The notes beneath the pieces are model-generated. The model was given only the letters and a program-made list of their open reading frames with translations. It had not been told where the DNA came from and ran no database searches. A DNA stretch of 64,000 nucleotides from Blautia sp. An249 (GTDB lineage: Bacteria > Bacillota > Clostridia > Lachnospirales > Lachnospiraceae), in assembly GCF_002159835.1 (NCBI RefSeq), contig NZ_NFJL01000010.1, positions 1 through 64,000 on the forward strand, in the 5' to 3' direction. How positions within the stretch are numbered: the stretch's first letter is position 1; each line of letters opens with the position of its first letter. Both the position numbers and the translations under genes were made by a program. This document shows, piece after piece, positions 1-9,812 of the stretch.

Positions 1-18
1 ACATAATATCAGTTATGT
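1..18 (+). repeat. Left inverted repeat arm of the invertible segment
   Basis: ACATAATATCAGTTATGT. It is the exact reverse complement of 198-215. The arm could extend further left, outside the window. Confidence 0.85.
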
Positions 19-115
19 ATTCAATAAAATCCGGGAAATTCTATTTATTTTTGAAATGAGAGACATTTTGAATCAAAATTGGCCTAAAAAACTCCAAAAT
101 GTAAAGAACGGCATA

Positions 116-145
116 TTGACATCCTTTATTAGAAGGGTGTAACAT
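116..145 (+). promoter_or_regulatory. Sigma-A-type promoter of the pilus operon
   Basis: A perfect -35 TTGACA at 116-121 and a -10 TAACAT at 140-145 are separated by 18 bp. The same -10 variant occurs in the liv promoter at 21613. Transcription would start near 152, leaving a leader of about 115 nt that includes the right repeat arm. Confidence 0.6.
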
Positions 146-197
146 AATAGTTACATGAGATATTCAAGAAAAAGTGTGTTTTTCATCAATATTTACA

Positions 198-215
198 ACA
201 TAACTGATATTATGT
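198..215 (-). repeat. Right inverted repeat arm of the invertible segment
   Basis: ACATAACTGATATTATGT, the exact reverse complement of 1-18. It lies 51 bp upstream of the adhesin start codon. Confidence 0.85.
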
Positions 216-266
216 GCTGTTTTCAAAGACAGCAGAAATATCCCTTATTGTTGCAGGAAATCAAGA

Positions 267-3200
267 ATGGGAAGAAAAATGAAAAAGAAAAAGCGGACAA
301 GATTAATAGCATGGATTTTAACTGCAGGACTTTTTATCCAGTCCATTCCTGTTTATGCAGAGAACCAGACTGGAGATACACTAGGAGCAGTGACAGAGAG
401 CGCAGCAGAAGTTCTCACTGAAGAATCCGGGCTAAAAGACCAGCAGACAGAGCAGGAAGTGTTTGCAGGAGATCCTCAGGAAGATATAACAGAGGATAAT
501 TCATCTGTTGTATATGAAGACGGAAAGATTAAGATTTATAATCTGGACCAGCTCCGGGCCATTGGGACCGGGGCGGTACTGACAGATAAAGATCAGGAAA
601 AAGGTTCCTTCGGAACCGGAGAGCCGGTTTTTGCTGACGGAGGTTCTGTGACATACAGCCTGGACGGGGAGTATCAGCTTATGGATGATATTCCCCTGGA
701 AACAGAAAGTATGTGGACCCTTCCGGATGGATTCAGCGGCCGTTTCCTGGGAGAACCGGCGGATGCGTCTGCTCCTCTTTATGAGGAAGAAACGGACAGC
801 ATTTATATTTATCACAATTACCAGCTTCTGACTATCTGTTCTGAAAATGCAGAAGAAGAACCGGTTATGTCCCGGGATATGATCCCTTCGGAGTTTGGCA
901 TGGGGAACCTTCTGTATGCGGACAAAACGTCCCTGTCCGGACAGGAAGAAGGACAGGATTACCTGACTTACGGAAGCAGTCATCACTACATTCTGTCCCA
1001 GAATTTCACAGAACAGATGCCTGAAATGCAGGCGGCTCTTTTAATGGATGATACGGTCTGGCTGGAGGGAGAGGACGCCGGAGGGCGGAGCGTCCCGGGT
1101 CAGGTCTACACAGAGATTGACGGTGAGAAATATATCTTAATAGGAAATGAATCTCAGTTAAGGGCGGTGGGTTCAGGAAACCATGTGACCCCCCGTTTAT
1201 ATATCTATAATCCGCCCGGACTGATCAGCGGAATTTTCGGAGACCATCCTACCTATACCCCGTATTATCCGGGAGATGCGGACCTGGGACTGGAGGCCGT
1301 TCAGGAAGAAGGAGGAACCTCACATCTGGAGGGGTTTACATATGTATCGGATAAAGTAGACCAGAAAGAATATACCTATTATAAAAGCCACGGAAAGTAC
1401 GAACTGGCGGATGTGGATTTAAACGACAATTCTATTTTAAATGGAATTCTGGATCTGGTAGGCGGACTTTTGGGTGTGGTTCTTGCAGGAAAGAGCGAAA
1501 TCTGCGGTGTGGATGAGACGGGACGCCCCAATAAGGACGAGGCCGGTCTTACTCAGTTAAAGCAGGAATATAAGAATCTGATTTATTCTGCAGATGCCAA
1601 TTATATTATTTTCCGTGACATTGACCTTTCCGCAGAAGGGGTGAACTCCAATGAAATGGATGATGAATGGACGCCGCTGCTTCTTTCGGGAAATATGGAA
1701 GGCCAAAAGAACATGGTGGATCATGCGCCGGTTACCATCAGCAACATTTATTACCACCTGGCAGAAGATGAGGAACTGGATCCCACAACCACCAGAGGAA
1801 TCGGGTTCTTCGGATCCATTAGCAACCGTACCGACGAAACGGCCCTGGGCGCCAGCGCAGGAACTACGGTGGTGGAAGACATCCATCTGCAGACAGTGGA
1901 TATTCAGATAGATTCCACAAAGGTAGCGGACGTGGATCCGTCGCTGGTAGAGGCGCTGCTGGGCGCTGTCGGAAGCATTCTGGGAGGTGTCCTCGGTATT
2001 GTAGAAGATCTGGTGGATACACTTCTGGGATGGGCGATTCCGGAACTGGGAAATTTGAAACTGGGAGAGATGCTTCAGGAGCTTCTGACTTTGCAGGGGC
2101 AAAAGAAGGACAATTTCGCAGCGGGAAGTTTTGCCGGCCGGGTCATCGGAGATGTGAAGATCCAGAACTGCACGGCAGAAAATGTCTCCATACGAAGTAT
2201 ATCAGGTATGACAGGTGGTTTCGTGGGATATACGGAAGGAACGGCTAAGTATGATCTGCTTTCTGATGTAGGAGACCTTACGGTGAAGCTTCTGGCTAAC
2301 CTGCTGAACGTGGTGCCGGGTCTGGGACTGGGAGATTTGATTACCTTACTTCTGGATAAGGATATTCCACTGGGACAATTGATTCCCATCGGCTATTACA
2401 ATCCGGTGATCAGCGGATGTCGCGTAACGCTGTCCGGCCAGACCACAGGAAATCCTGCCACCGAATATCACGGTGGATTTGTGGGAGTTCAGATAGCTAC
2501 GAAGATAGAAAACTGTCAGGCGCAGAATGTTAGCCAGGTTCAGGCTTTAAAGGGAGCCGGAGGTTTTGCAGGAATCGCGAGAGATGCAGTGATTGACAGC
2601 CTGCTAAGTGAAGTGGGAGTGGATTTGTATACCTTTGATATTCAGTCTGGACAGACCAACTGCAGTGTCACGGGAACTGCTGTAGTGGTAACTGCAGGAG
2701 AAGAATATGCAGGCGGCTTCAACGGAGCCATGACAAACAGCATCAGCAAAGGCTGCAGCATCACCGGCCTGAAGAAGGTTTCTGCTGCAGAATATGCCGG
2801 AGGCTTTGCCGGCCGGGCGACCATCGGATATGGAACCACCGTGGCAGGAGAAAATGAGATTGAAGGGACTCTTCTTGGTTCGCTGACGCAGTTGATTGCA
2901 GAGGTGGCAGTTCCGGGAAGAGAGGAAGAGTTAAATACCCTTCTCTCTCTGTCAGGTATGACGCCGTCAGAAATCAGAGGCTGCAGCGTTTCCGGAGATC
3001 ATTTTGAAACGTCAGCTACCGGCGATTATGCCGGCGGTCTGACCGGACAGGGAGACGGAGTCAGAATAACGGCCTGGGAAAACAGGAAAACGGAGATTAG
3101 CGGGCTTTCTCAGGTGACGGCAGAAAATTATGCCGGAGGAATTGCGGGAAGCGCAGTAACTGCAAATCCCATCGGTATTTTAAATACAGCAATCGGGATC

Positions 3201-6200
3201 GGCAGCTATCTGCCTTTTGAAGTGTCGGGAGTAAACCTGATCGGCGCCGATCTGAACGTCCATGCAGATAAGAAATATGCGTCCGGCGGTATGGGCCTGA
3301 TTCTGGGAGGAACCATTCAGGAAGTAAGTCTGGAAGAAATCGCTTCCGTAAGCGCGGGTAATTATGCCGGAGGTCTGGCAGGAAGAGCAGGAAGCGGAAG
3401 CCTGGTAAAAGAAGGGGGACTGGATCTCCTGGGCCTTGGCGCAGTAAAAGTGGACAATCTGCTGAATTTAGCAGATGGCGTGCAGATAGGGATTTCTAAT
3501 ACCAGTGTGACAGGAATACAACAGGGTATGACGGTAGACGCAAGCGGAAAGGCAGAACTGACAGATGGGGAATCCATACTGGCAGGCGGCTTTATTTCCG
3601 AAGCAGAAGGCGTGCAGATAGAAAATGCAGAAATTTCCGGACTGAGACAGGTAACGGCTCAAAAGCAGGAAGGGAAAGAAAGTTATGCGGGCGGCTTTAT
3701 CGGAAGGTCTCAGACCGGCGGTCTGGCAGGAATCGCCCAGGAAGGAGAAGACGGTTCTCTGACACTTCCGGGAATCCTGGATGTATCCTCCCTTCTGAAT
3801 TTAGTGCCGTATCTGCTTCCTTCCTATAAGAATTGTCAGGCAGATTTCGTAACAAACGGAGAAAATCCTCAGGTCAAAGGCGTATATGCCGGAGGATTTT
3901 TTGGATATATGCAAAGCGGACAAGTGGAGAACAGCGAAAGCAAACCTTATGGAGTCAGCGGTCTTGAAAAGGTTTCCGGAGAGGCGTACGCCGGAGGTTT
4001 TGCCGGCAAAGCAGATGCCGGTTCCACGGCATCTTCCGACGGGCTGAAGCTGTTGGGCGGCATTCTGGATCTGAACATCGGCGCTCTTCTGAATGTCCTG
4101 GAAGTTTATGTGCCCACCCTTACCTGGGCGGGAGTAGAATCCGCCCCGAAAGGCTTTACCGTATCGGCTTCGGATCCGGACGGAAGCGCCGGAGGATATA
4201 TGGGAAGGGGAAGCGGCGTACAGATAAAGAATTCCGATGTTACCTCTCTGAAACATACAAAGGTAACACCGCCCTCAGACAGTCTGGAATCGGATGAGGG
4301 CAGCAGCTATTTCGGAACAGATTCTTCCTATGCAGTTACAGGAGGAAACTATGCGGGAGGATATATCGGATGTGCCGACATTGGATCTGCAGCTAAGGCA
4401 GGCGGCGGTCTGGGACTGCTGGGAGACAGCATCCGTCTGGATGACGTGCTTTCAGCGTTAGATGTTACTGCAACCAAAATTGAGAATTCTCATGTCACCG
4501 GATGTGTGGGAGGCTACAGTGTACTTGCCGACGGAACCGATGCCGGCGGCAAAGTAATTGGAAAAGCCGGCGGCTACGCAGGAGAGAGTTCCGGTGCACA
4601 GATAAAAAACAGTGATGCAGTTAATTTTGCCTATATTATCGGACGGGAAGAAGCCGGGGGCTTTGCCGGACTTCTGGAACCGGGCGATGTGGCTTCCGTT
4701 CTGGAGGACGGTTCCATATTAAATGGGCTGATTGATGTAAATGACAGTCTGGCAAGTCTTGTACAGTCCTTTATTCCTATTGTAGAAGACTGTCAGGCCA
4801 GTTGTATTCCCTGCGGAGGCGCAGTTCGTGCAGATGGTCAGACAGATGATGACCGAATCCGGGGGATGGCCGGCGGCTACGTGGGATATAACCATGGTGG
4901 CAGAATTCTCGGACAGAACCGGGAATGCGCCGTAATCCGGCTGCGTTCCGTATACGGCGGAGAGTTTGCCGGAGGCTTTACCGGTCTGATGGAAAATGCA
5001 AGTCTGGCAGGCACAGGAAACATCAGCCTGCTGTTCGGGCTGGTAAAGGCAGATAACGTGCTGGGGCTTTTGCAGGCTGTATATCCTACCCAGACCAATA
5101 CGACGGTATACGGACCTCTTCGTATGCTGGATCTGGATATCTGGAATGCCTGGGCACAGACCGTAGGGGCAGGAGGCGTCTACGGAAGCCAGTTCCCTTC
5201 CGAACCGGTAGATACAGAGGAAGAATTACAGGCTCTGATAGAAAAATATGCCTATGGATACAATGTGAAAGCAGGAAGAACGCAGCCGGCAGGAAGAGAA
5301 TACCAGGCCGGAACTTCAGGCGGGTACGTGGGAAGAATGCAGGGCGGCGTTGTTACAGACGCCCATGCCCTGGATGTGAAGGATGTGACAGCATACGAAA
5401 GCGCCGGGGGCTTTGCCGGGGAGATGTTTACAGGCGGAGCGGCAGAGGTAGGAAATGTGGATCTGGCAGGACTGGATTTAACAGGATCGCTGGGAGCAGT
5501 ACAGACCTTTGTTCCGGTGGTGCGAAACAGCAGTGTTTCGGGATACCAGTCCGGAATGTTTGTAAAAGCCTGGGGAAGACCTGAGGGAACTGACGGAAAA
5601 GTGGAAAAGACAGGCTATGCCGGAGGCTATGTAGGCCATATGATTGGCGGACAGATATGGGGAAACTATCAGCCTGAGACAGCAGGAGATACAACGGCCG
5701 CCGTCAGCAGATGCGAAACCAAAAATCTGCGGAGAGTAGACGGTACCAATGCGGTGGGCGGCTTTGCAGGACGGATTGATCCGGGAAGCGCAGCGGCGCT
5801 GGATACAGCCGGCAGCAGCGGCCTTCTGGGAGGTCTTCTGCAGAGTGTAATCGGAACCCCCGGAGACTTACTGTCTGTTTTAAATGCTACCTTATCCACC
5901 ATACGGGCTGCAGATGTGAAGGCCTGGGATCCTTACGGAATCCTCATTAACGGCGTATATCAGGATGAAAACAGAAACACGGCCTATGCCAAAGCGGCCG
6001 GCGGTTTTGCGGGAGAAATTAACGGGGCAGTCATAGGAGAAGAGGGAAAGGGAACATCCGGCGTACAGGTGGAGAACCTCCGCAGTGTTACAGCAGGAGA
6101 ACATGCCGGGGGCTTCTTCGGTCTGGCGGACGTATCCGCAGTTGCCCGGCTTTCAGAAGATGGAACAACTACGATACTGGGAGCCCTTCTGGAACTTGGA

Positions 6201-8183
6201 TCCGTGGATGTGCTGGATGCCTTCCGGACGTATATCTATTCTTCCGGTGTGAAAGGGACAGAGAATTCCGGACTGGAAGTGACTGCCAGAAGAGCAAAGA
6301 AAACCGAGTTTGAAAATAAGCCCGTCTATACAGGAAATGCCGGAGGATTCGGCGGAACCCTGTTAAACGGAACAGTGCTGCAAAGCCGGGTGGAAAATCT
6401 GCGGACTGCAGAGGGAGTCAGCTATGTAGGCGGCTTCATCGGACACCTGGGGAAAAGCGGAACGGTAGATGTGGACAGTCTGGGGATTTTAGACAATCTT
6501 CTGGGTGTGGGTGCCGGAGTTCTGGATGTATTCGGCTCCCATGTAGAGGACTCTTATGTAAGCGGAATGCCGCAGGACGGATTTACGGTTACCAGCCGCA
6601 GCCTGGAAGAAGACAAGTCGGAAATTGCCGGAGGATTCGCCGGATATGCCGATCTTGCAAAACTGGACAACAACCAGGTAACCGGGTTGAAACAGGTGGC
6701 GAGCAATGAGACTGCCGGAGGCTTTGCAGGCAGAACCAGCTTTGCTTACCTGGCGGATATCGATGTGAATTCGCCCCTGGTTAATGGTCTGTTCGATGTG
6801 GTAGCAGAAGTTCTGAAACTTCTTCACCTGGGAGAACTGCAGCAGGGGGATCTGATCCACGTGGGACTGATTGTGGTGAAAGTGGATCTGCTTACGGATG
6901 GAAACCTGGTACAGCTGGATGTGCTGGGGCTGAAGGTAAAGATTTCTCTGGATAAGGACACAGGGGAAGATTATGAGCTGGTCACTGTGGAGATTGGTGA
7001 CAGTAAGATTACCCTACAATGCGACGGAAATGGAAACATTCTGGATGAAGAAGAAGGAAAAAATGAAATAGGGATTTCCCTGATCAAAGCAAACCGTACC
7101 AGAATCAGCGGATGTACGGTAACCGGCGTGGAGCAGGGATATGACGTTTACGGCGGAGGCGCCTGGAATAACCGGAACGGCCAGGGAGACCTGGGCTATG
7201 CCGGAGGCTTTGTGGGTCTGAATGAGGAAGGCCTGCTGAAGAATAATCAGATGTACCTGGCCGATGTGGTGCGTGGTACAAAAGGAATCACCGGGCCTTT
7301 TACCGGCTCTTCTTCCCTGGAATCCAACTGGGATTTCAATACCCTTTCAGGGATTGAAGGGGAAGGAAACCAGTACCGGATTTACCGGGATTTGGATGAG
7401 ACCTTCGGGGAGATTCAGAAGCCGGGAGGGCAGATTCTGCAGGATGAATTTACAGCAGACGGTGAAGCCGGGTGGAATATTTATACCCTTACCCATCTGA
7501 CAGCCGGAAAGACAGAGAAATTTACGGATCTGGAAGACGCGGTAATGGCTGACGGGCAGGGTCAGACAAAAGAATTGAATGCTTATCTGGAAGAGGGGGC
7601 GATGGCAGTTCTGATGGACAATGCTCCCACCGAACCGGGTAAACCCGGAGACGAGGAAATGCCTCCGGATGCCCAGGATCCCTGTGAGGATACGGTGCAG
7701 CTCAGGATTCAGAAGGTGTGGAAAAATGACACCGACAAAGACAGACCGGAAGAAATCGTACTGCACATAACCAGAAGCTACCAGGACAAAGCAGGAGAAA
7801 CCGTGTGGGATGAAGACTTCTTACAGGAAATAACTCTGGAAAAAGCCGACTATCAGTCGGAACACACCTGGGAGAAAATTCTGTCCGGACAGCCCTATAC
7901 GGCTTATTACACCGATGCGGGCGGGGAGAAATACAACTACACCTATTATGTAACGGAAGATTCTCTGCCCGGTTATAAGACTACGGTTTCCTATCAGGGA
8001 ACGTACCACTATACCATGACGATTACAAATACCAGGTATGGACTTGACAGTCTCCTGCCCGGAGCAGGAGGAAGGGGAACCCGATGGATATATATGATAG
8101 GAGCTCTGCTTCTGTCTCTGGCTGCAGCGATGGAGTACAGGAAGAGGAAAGACCAGAGAAAGCAGAATTGCTATAAAGAATAA
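267..8183 (+). CDS. Giant repeat-rich, sortase-anchored surface protein (pilus tip/adhesin candidate)
   Basis: A 2638-aa secreted wall protein. An N-terminal signal peptide (hydrophobic stretch after KKKKRTR, ending near PVYA) is followed by about 2,400 residues in which a motif of the type YAGGFAGRA recurs dozens of times. It is interspersed with segments of the type GLLGLG...VLLNVL and resembles GLUG-type beta-helix repeats. A Cna_B/SpaA-like domain occupies roughly residues 2475-2590, and the C-terminus carries LLPGAGG (2596-2602), a hydrophobic helix and a KRK tail, which is a degenerate LPXTG sorting signal. The start at 267 has AGGAAA six bases upstream; 279 is an alternative. It is first in a pilus operon with a major pilin and sortase, so a tip or accessory pilin is likely. 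Ligand unknown. Confidence 0.85.
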   Translation: MGRKMKKKKRTRLIAWILTAGLFIQSIPVYAENQTGDTLGAVTESAAEVLTEESGLKDQQTEQEVFAGDPQEDITEDNSSVVYEDGKIKIYNLDQLRAIGTGAVLTDKDQEKGSFGTGEPVFADGGSVTYSLDGEYQLMDDIPLETESMWTLPDGFSGRFLGEPADASAPLYEEETDSIYIYHNYQLLTICSENAEEEPVMSRDMIPSEFGMGNLLYADKTSLSGQEEGQDYLTYGSSHHYILSQNFTEQMPEMQAALLMDDTVWLEGEDAGGRSVPGQVYTEIDGEKYILIGNESQLRAVGSGNHVTPRLYIYNPPGLISGIFGDHPTYTPYYPGDADLGLEAVQEEGGTSHLEGFTYVSDKVDQKEYTYYKSHGKYELADVDLNDNSILNGILDLVGGLLGVVLAGKSEICGVDETGRPNKDEAGLTQLKQEYKNLIYSADANYIIFRDIDLSAEGVNSNEMDDEWTPLLLSGNMEGQKNMVDHAPVTISNIYYHLAEDEELDPTTTRGIGFFGSISNRTDETALGASAGTTVVEDIHLQTVDIQIDSTKVADVDPSLVEALLGAVGSILGGVLGIVEDLVDTLLGWAIPELGNLKLGEMLQELLTLQGQKKDNFAAGSFAGRVIGDVKIQNCTAENVSIRSISGMTGGFVGYTEGTAKYDLLSDVGDLTVKLLANLLNVVPGLGLGDLITLLLDKDIPLGQLIPIGYYNPVISGCRVTLSGQTTGNPATEYHGGFVGVQIATKIENCQAQNVSQVQALKGAGGFAGIARDAVIDSLLSEVGVDLYTFDIQSGQTNCSVTGTAVVVTAGEEYAGGFNGAMTNSISKGCSITGLKKVSAAEYAGGFAGRATIGYGTTVAGENEIEGTLLGSLTQLIAEVAVPGREEELNTLLSLSGMTPSEIRGCSVSGDHFETSATGDYAGGLTGQGDGVRITAWENRKTEISGLSQVTAENYAGGIAGSAVTANPIGILNTAIGIGSYLPFEVSGVNLIGADLNVHADKKYASGGMGLILGGTIQEVSLEEIASVSAGNYAGGLAGRAGSGSLVKEGGLDLLGLGAVKVDNLLNLADGVQIGISNTSVTGIQQGMTVDASGKAELTDGESILAGGFISEAEGVQIENAEISGLRQVTAQKQEGKESYAGGFIGRSQTGGLAGIAQEGEDGSLTLPGILDVSSLLNLVPYLLPSYKNCQADFVTNGENPQVKGVYAGGFFGYMQSGQVENSESKPYGVSGLEKVSGEAYAGGFAGKADAGSTASSDGLKLLGGILDLNIGALLNVLEVYVPTLTWAGVESAPKGFTVSASDPDGSAGGYMGRGSGVQIKNSDVTSLKHTKVTPPSDSLESDEGSSYFGTDSSYAVTGGNYAGGYIGCADIGSAAKAGGGLGLLGDSIRLDDVLSALDVTATKIENSHVTGCVGGYSVLADGTDAGGKVIGKAGGYAGESSGAQIKNSDAVNFAYIIGREEAGGFAGLLEPGDVASVLEDGSILNGLIDVNDSLASLVQSFIPIVEDCQASCIPCGGAVRADGQTDDDRIRGMAGGYVGYNHGGRILGQNRECAVIRLRSVYGGEFAGGFTGLMENASLAGTGNISLLFGLVKADNVLGLLQAVYPTQTNTTVYGPLRMLDLDIWNAWAQTVGAGGVYGSQFPSEPVDTEEELQALIEKYAYGYNVKAGRTQPAGREYQAGTSGGYVGRMQGGVVTDAHALDVKDVTAYESAGGFAGEMFTGGAAEVGNVDLAGLDLTGSLGAVQTFVPVVRNSSVSGYQSGMFVKAWGRPEGTDGKVEKTGYAGGYVGHMIGGQIWGNYQPETAGDTTAAVSRCETKNLRRVDGTNAVGGFAGRIDPGSAAALDTAGSSGLLGGLLQSVIGTPGDLLSVLNATLSTIRAADVKAWDPYGILINGVYQDENRNTAYAKAAGGFAGEINGAVIGEEGKGTSGVQVENLRSVTAGEHAGGFFGLADVSAVARLSEDGTTTILGALLELGSVDVLDAFRTYIYSSGVKGTENSGLEVTARRAKKTEFENKPVYTGNAGGFGGTLLNGTVLQSRVENLRTAEGVSYVGGFIGHLGKSGTVDVDSLGILDNLLGVGAGVLDVFGSHVEDSYVSGMPQDGFTVTSRSLEEDKSEIAGGFAGYADLAKLDNNQVTGLKQVASNETAGGFAGRTSFAYLADIDVNSPLVNGLFDVVAEVLKLLHLGELQQGDLIHVGLIVVKVDLLTDGNLVQLDVLGLKVKISLDKDTGEDYELVTVEIGDSKITLQCDGNGNILDEEEGKNEIGISLIKANRTRISGCTVTGVEQGYDVYGGGAWNNRNGQGDLGYAGGFVGLNEEGLLKNNQMYLADVVRGTKGITGPFTGSSSLESNWDFNTLSGIEGEGNQYRIYRDLDETFGEIQKPGGQILQDEFTADGEAGWNIYTLTHLTAGKTEKFTDLEDAVMADGQGQTKELNAYLEEGAMAVLMDNAPTEPGKPGDEEMPPDAQDPCEDTVQLRIQKVWKNDTDKDRPEEIVLHITRSYQDKAGETVWDEDFLQEITLEKADYQSEHTWEKILSGQPYTAYYTDAGGEKYNYTYYVTEDSLPGYKTTVSYQGTYHYTMTITNTRYGLDSLLPGAGGRGTRWIYMIGALLLSLAAAMEYRKRKDQRKQNCYKE

Positions 8184-8203
8184 AAAATAAAGGAGAAGAG
8201 AAA

Positions 8204-9718
8204 ATGAAAAGATTCAAAAAAGCAATGGCGCTGCTGTTATCTGCAGTTATGATGCTTGCCATGAGCGTAACTGCATTTGCAGCACCGGCAGCAGACGGCA
8301 GTCTGACTGTAAACGCAATGGCCGGAGGCAGCCTGACAGGACAGGATATTTACATCTTTAAGCTGTTTGATCTGGAAGAGACCGATCCTGCGGATTATCA
8401 GGTGAATTCCACATATGCAGAGGAATTAAAAGAAGTGTTAAACACCACAAGTACAGACAGTTATGAGCTGTATTCGGAAATTGCTGCACTGGGCGAAGGA
8501 ACAAATGTACAGAACTTTGCCAATGATTTTACGAAAAAGATTATTACAGGAACCGCAATCACAGGAACAGAAAATACAGATTATAAAGTTGGTACAGCCA
8601 CTGCCGCAGGATCCTATACGTTTGAAAATGCAGAAGCAGGATATTATCTGGTTTGGCTTGGAGGATCTGAGACCATTCAGTCTTCCCTGGTAACTGTAAA
8701 CGGAGACACAACTGTCTCCCTGAAATCTGACACGCCGGCGCCGGATAAGGAAGCAGACAAAGCGGATGTACAGATCGGTGATGTTTTTACCTATACCGTA
8801 ACCATGAAGGTTCCGGATATGAGTCTTTATAATCCGGATACCTATGTATTTACATTAAAGGATACCTTAAGCGCAGGTCTTGATTTCGTCAGTGATCTAC
8901 AGGGAACTGCAGTTACCGATAACAAGATACAGGTAACGGTTTCTGTAGGCAGTGAAGCAGGTTCTCCGGTGGAGGCGTCCATTAACGGAAGAGAGATGAC
9001 ACTGGAGTTAGCGGACACTGTAAAAGCAAATCAGGATAAGATCGGACAGGACATTACCGTTACTTATTATGCAAAAGTAAATGAAGACGCAGTTATGGAT
9101 AATACAAGCAACAGCGCGAAACTGGAATACAGCAACAAGCCTGGAACAGAGGAGACCGGAGAATCCATCCCGGATATAGTAAAAACTCCCACCTTCGCAC
9201 TGAATGTACATAAGTTTGAACAGGGAAAAACGGATGAATTTCTGGCAGGCGCATCCTTCCAGCTTCATAAAGATACTGCCGGAGGCACTGTGATTAAAAT
9301 GGCAGCAGAAAGCTCCAACGGCCAGTATGTGGTAGCAGAAGATCAGAACGCAGCAGATTCGACAGATACAGTTATAACTGCAGGAGAAATTGCCGGCGGC
9401 GGCTATAACCTTCAGATCAACGGCCTGGCAGCGGGTACTTATTATCTTGTGGAGACAGGCGCTCCGGAAGGATTTAACACGGCAGCTCCGGTAAAAATCG
9501 AAATTACAAATACTACGGAAGGGGAAACACCTTCTTACAGCATCACGGTGAATGATACCGAGGATGAGGATTTAGTTGTTGACGTTGTCAATAACCGGGG
9601 AACTATTTTACCGGGCACCGGCGGTATGGGTACGGTGATCTTTACCATTGCCGGAATCGTACTGCTTCTGGGCGTGGGCGCAAGCTTCGTTATCAGCAGA
9701 AGACGTAAATCCGCATAA
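8204..9718 (+). CDS. Major pilin, isopeptide-forming, LPGTG-anchored (SpaA/FimA type)
   Basis: 504 aa. A signal peptide ends at AFA (residues 24-26). The middle contains the DVQIGDVFTYTV segment typical of the fimbrial isopeptide (D2) domain. A Cna_B-like domain starts near residue 335 with ALNVHKFEQGK and carries the E-box-like sequence YYLVETGAPEGF. The C-terminus has LPGTGG at about 469, a membrane helix and the tail SRRRKSA. In this family a class C sortase links subunits into a covalent pilus, and the sortase gene follows directly. The start has GGAG nine bases upstream. Length and order match the backbone pilin of Gram-positive pilus loci. Confidence 0.93.
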   Translation: MKRFKKAMALLLSAVMMLAMSVTAFAAPAADGSLTVNAMAGGSLTGQDIYIFKLFDLEETDPADYQVNSTYAEELKEVLNTTSTDSYELYSEIAALGEGTNVQNFANDFTKKIITGTAITGTENTDYKVGTATAAGSYTFENAEAGYYLVWLGGSETIQSSLVTVNGDTTVSLKSDTPAPDKEADKADVQIGDVFTYTVTMKVPDMSLYNPDTYVFTLKDTLSAGLDFVSDLQGTAVTDNKIQVTVSVGSEAGSPVEASINGREMTLELADTVKANQDKIGQDITVTYYAKVNEDAVMDNTSNSAKLEYSNKPGTEETGESIPDIVKTPTFALNVHKFEQGKTDEFLAGASFQLHKDTAGGTVIKMAAESSNGQYVVAEDQNAADSTDTVITAGEIAGGGYNLQINGLAAGTYYLVETGAPEGFNTAAPVKIEITNTTEGETPSYSITVNDTEDEDLVVDVVNNRGTILPGTGGMGTVIFTIAGIVLLLGVGASFVISRRRKSA

Positions 9719-9741
9719 AGCGGGAATAAAAAAGTGAAAGT

Positions 9742-9779
9742 TCCTCCGGGAGCCGGAAACCTTCCGGTTCCCGGGAGGA
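9742..9779 (+). other. Strong intergenic stem-loop between pilin and sortase
   Basis: TCCTCC at 742-747 pairs with GGAGGA at 774-779, GGGA with TCCC, and CCGGAA with TTCCGG around a 3-nt loop, with one bulged base. The stem is GC-rich but has no downstream U-run, so it is not a classical terminator. It may act as an mRNA processing or stability element that keeps pilin mRNA more abundant than sortase mRNA. Confidence 0.6.
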
Positions 9780-9812
9780 TTTCCATAAAAATATAACACC
9801 AGGGAGAAAGCA

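Larger units (their letters stand above)
1..215 (+). promoter_or_regulatory. Putative invertible promoter segment (inverton) ahead of the pilus operon
   Basis: Two perfect 18-bp inverted repeats, 1-18 and 198-215, enclose 179 bp that contain the only good promoter candidate for the pilus operon (TTGACA 116-121, TAACAT 140-145). Each arm is itself built as ACATAA, a 6-bp asymmetric core TATCAG, and TTATGT, the usual plan of a tyrosine-recombinase crossover site. As read, the promoter points toward the adhesin gene, so this is the presumed ON state. Flipping the segment would turn the promoter away. Invertible promoters in front of surface genes are well known in gut bacteria; the inversion itself is inferred. 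No invertase gene is next to it inside the window; the window starts exactly at the left arm. Confidence 0.75.

Noticed and set aside
155-421. An 88-codon frame at the start of the adhesin gene
   Set aside because: It overlaps the adhesin frame, has no ribosome site and reads as low-complexity after the overlap begins.
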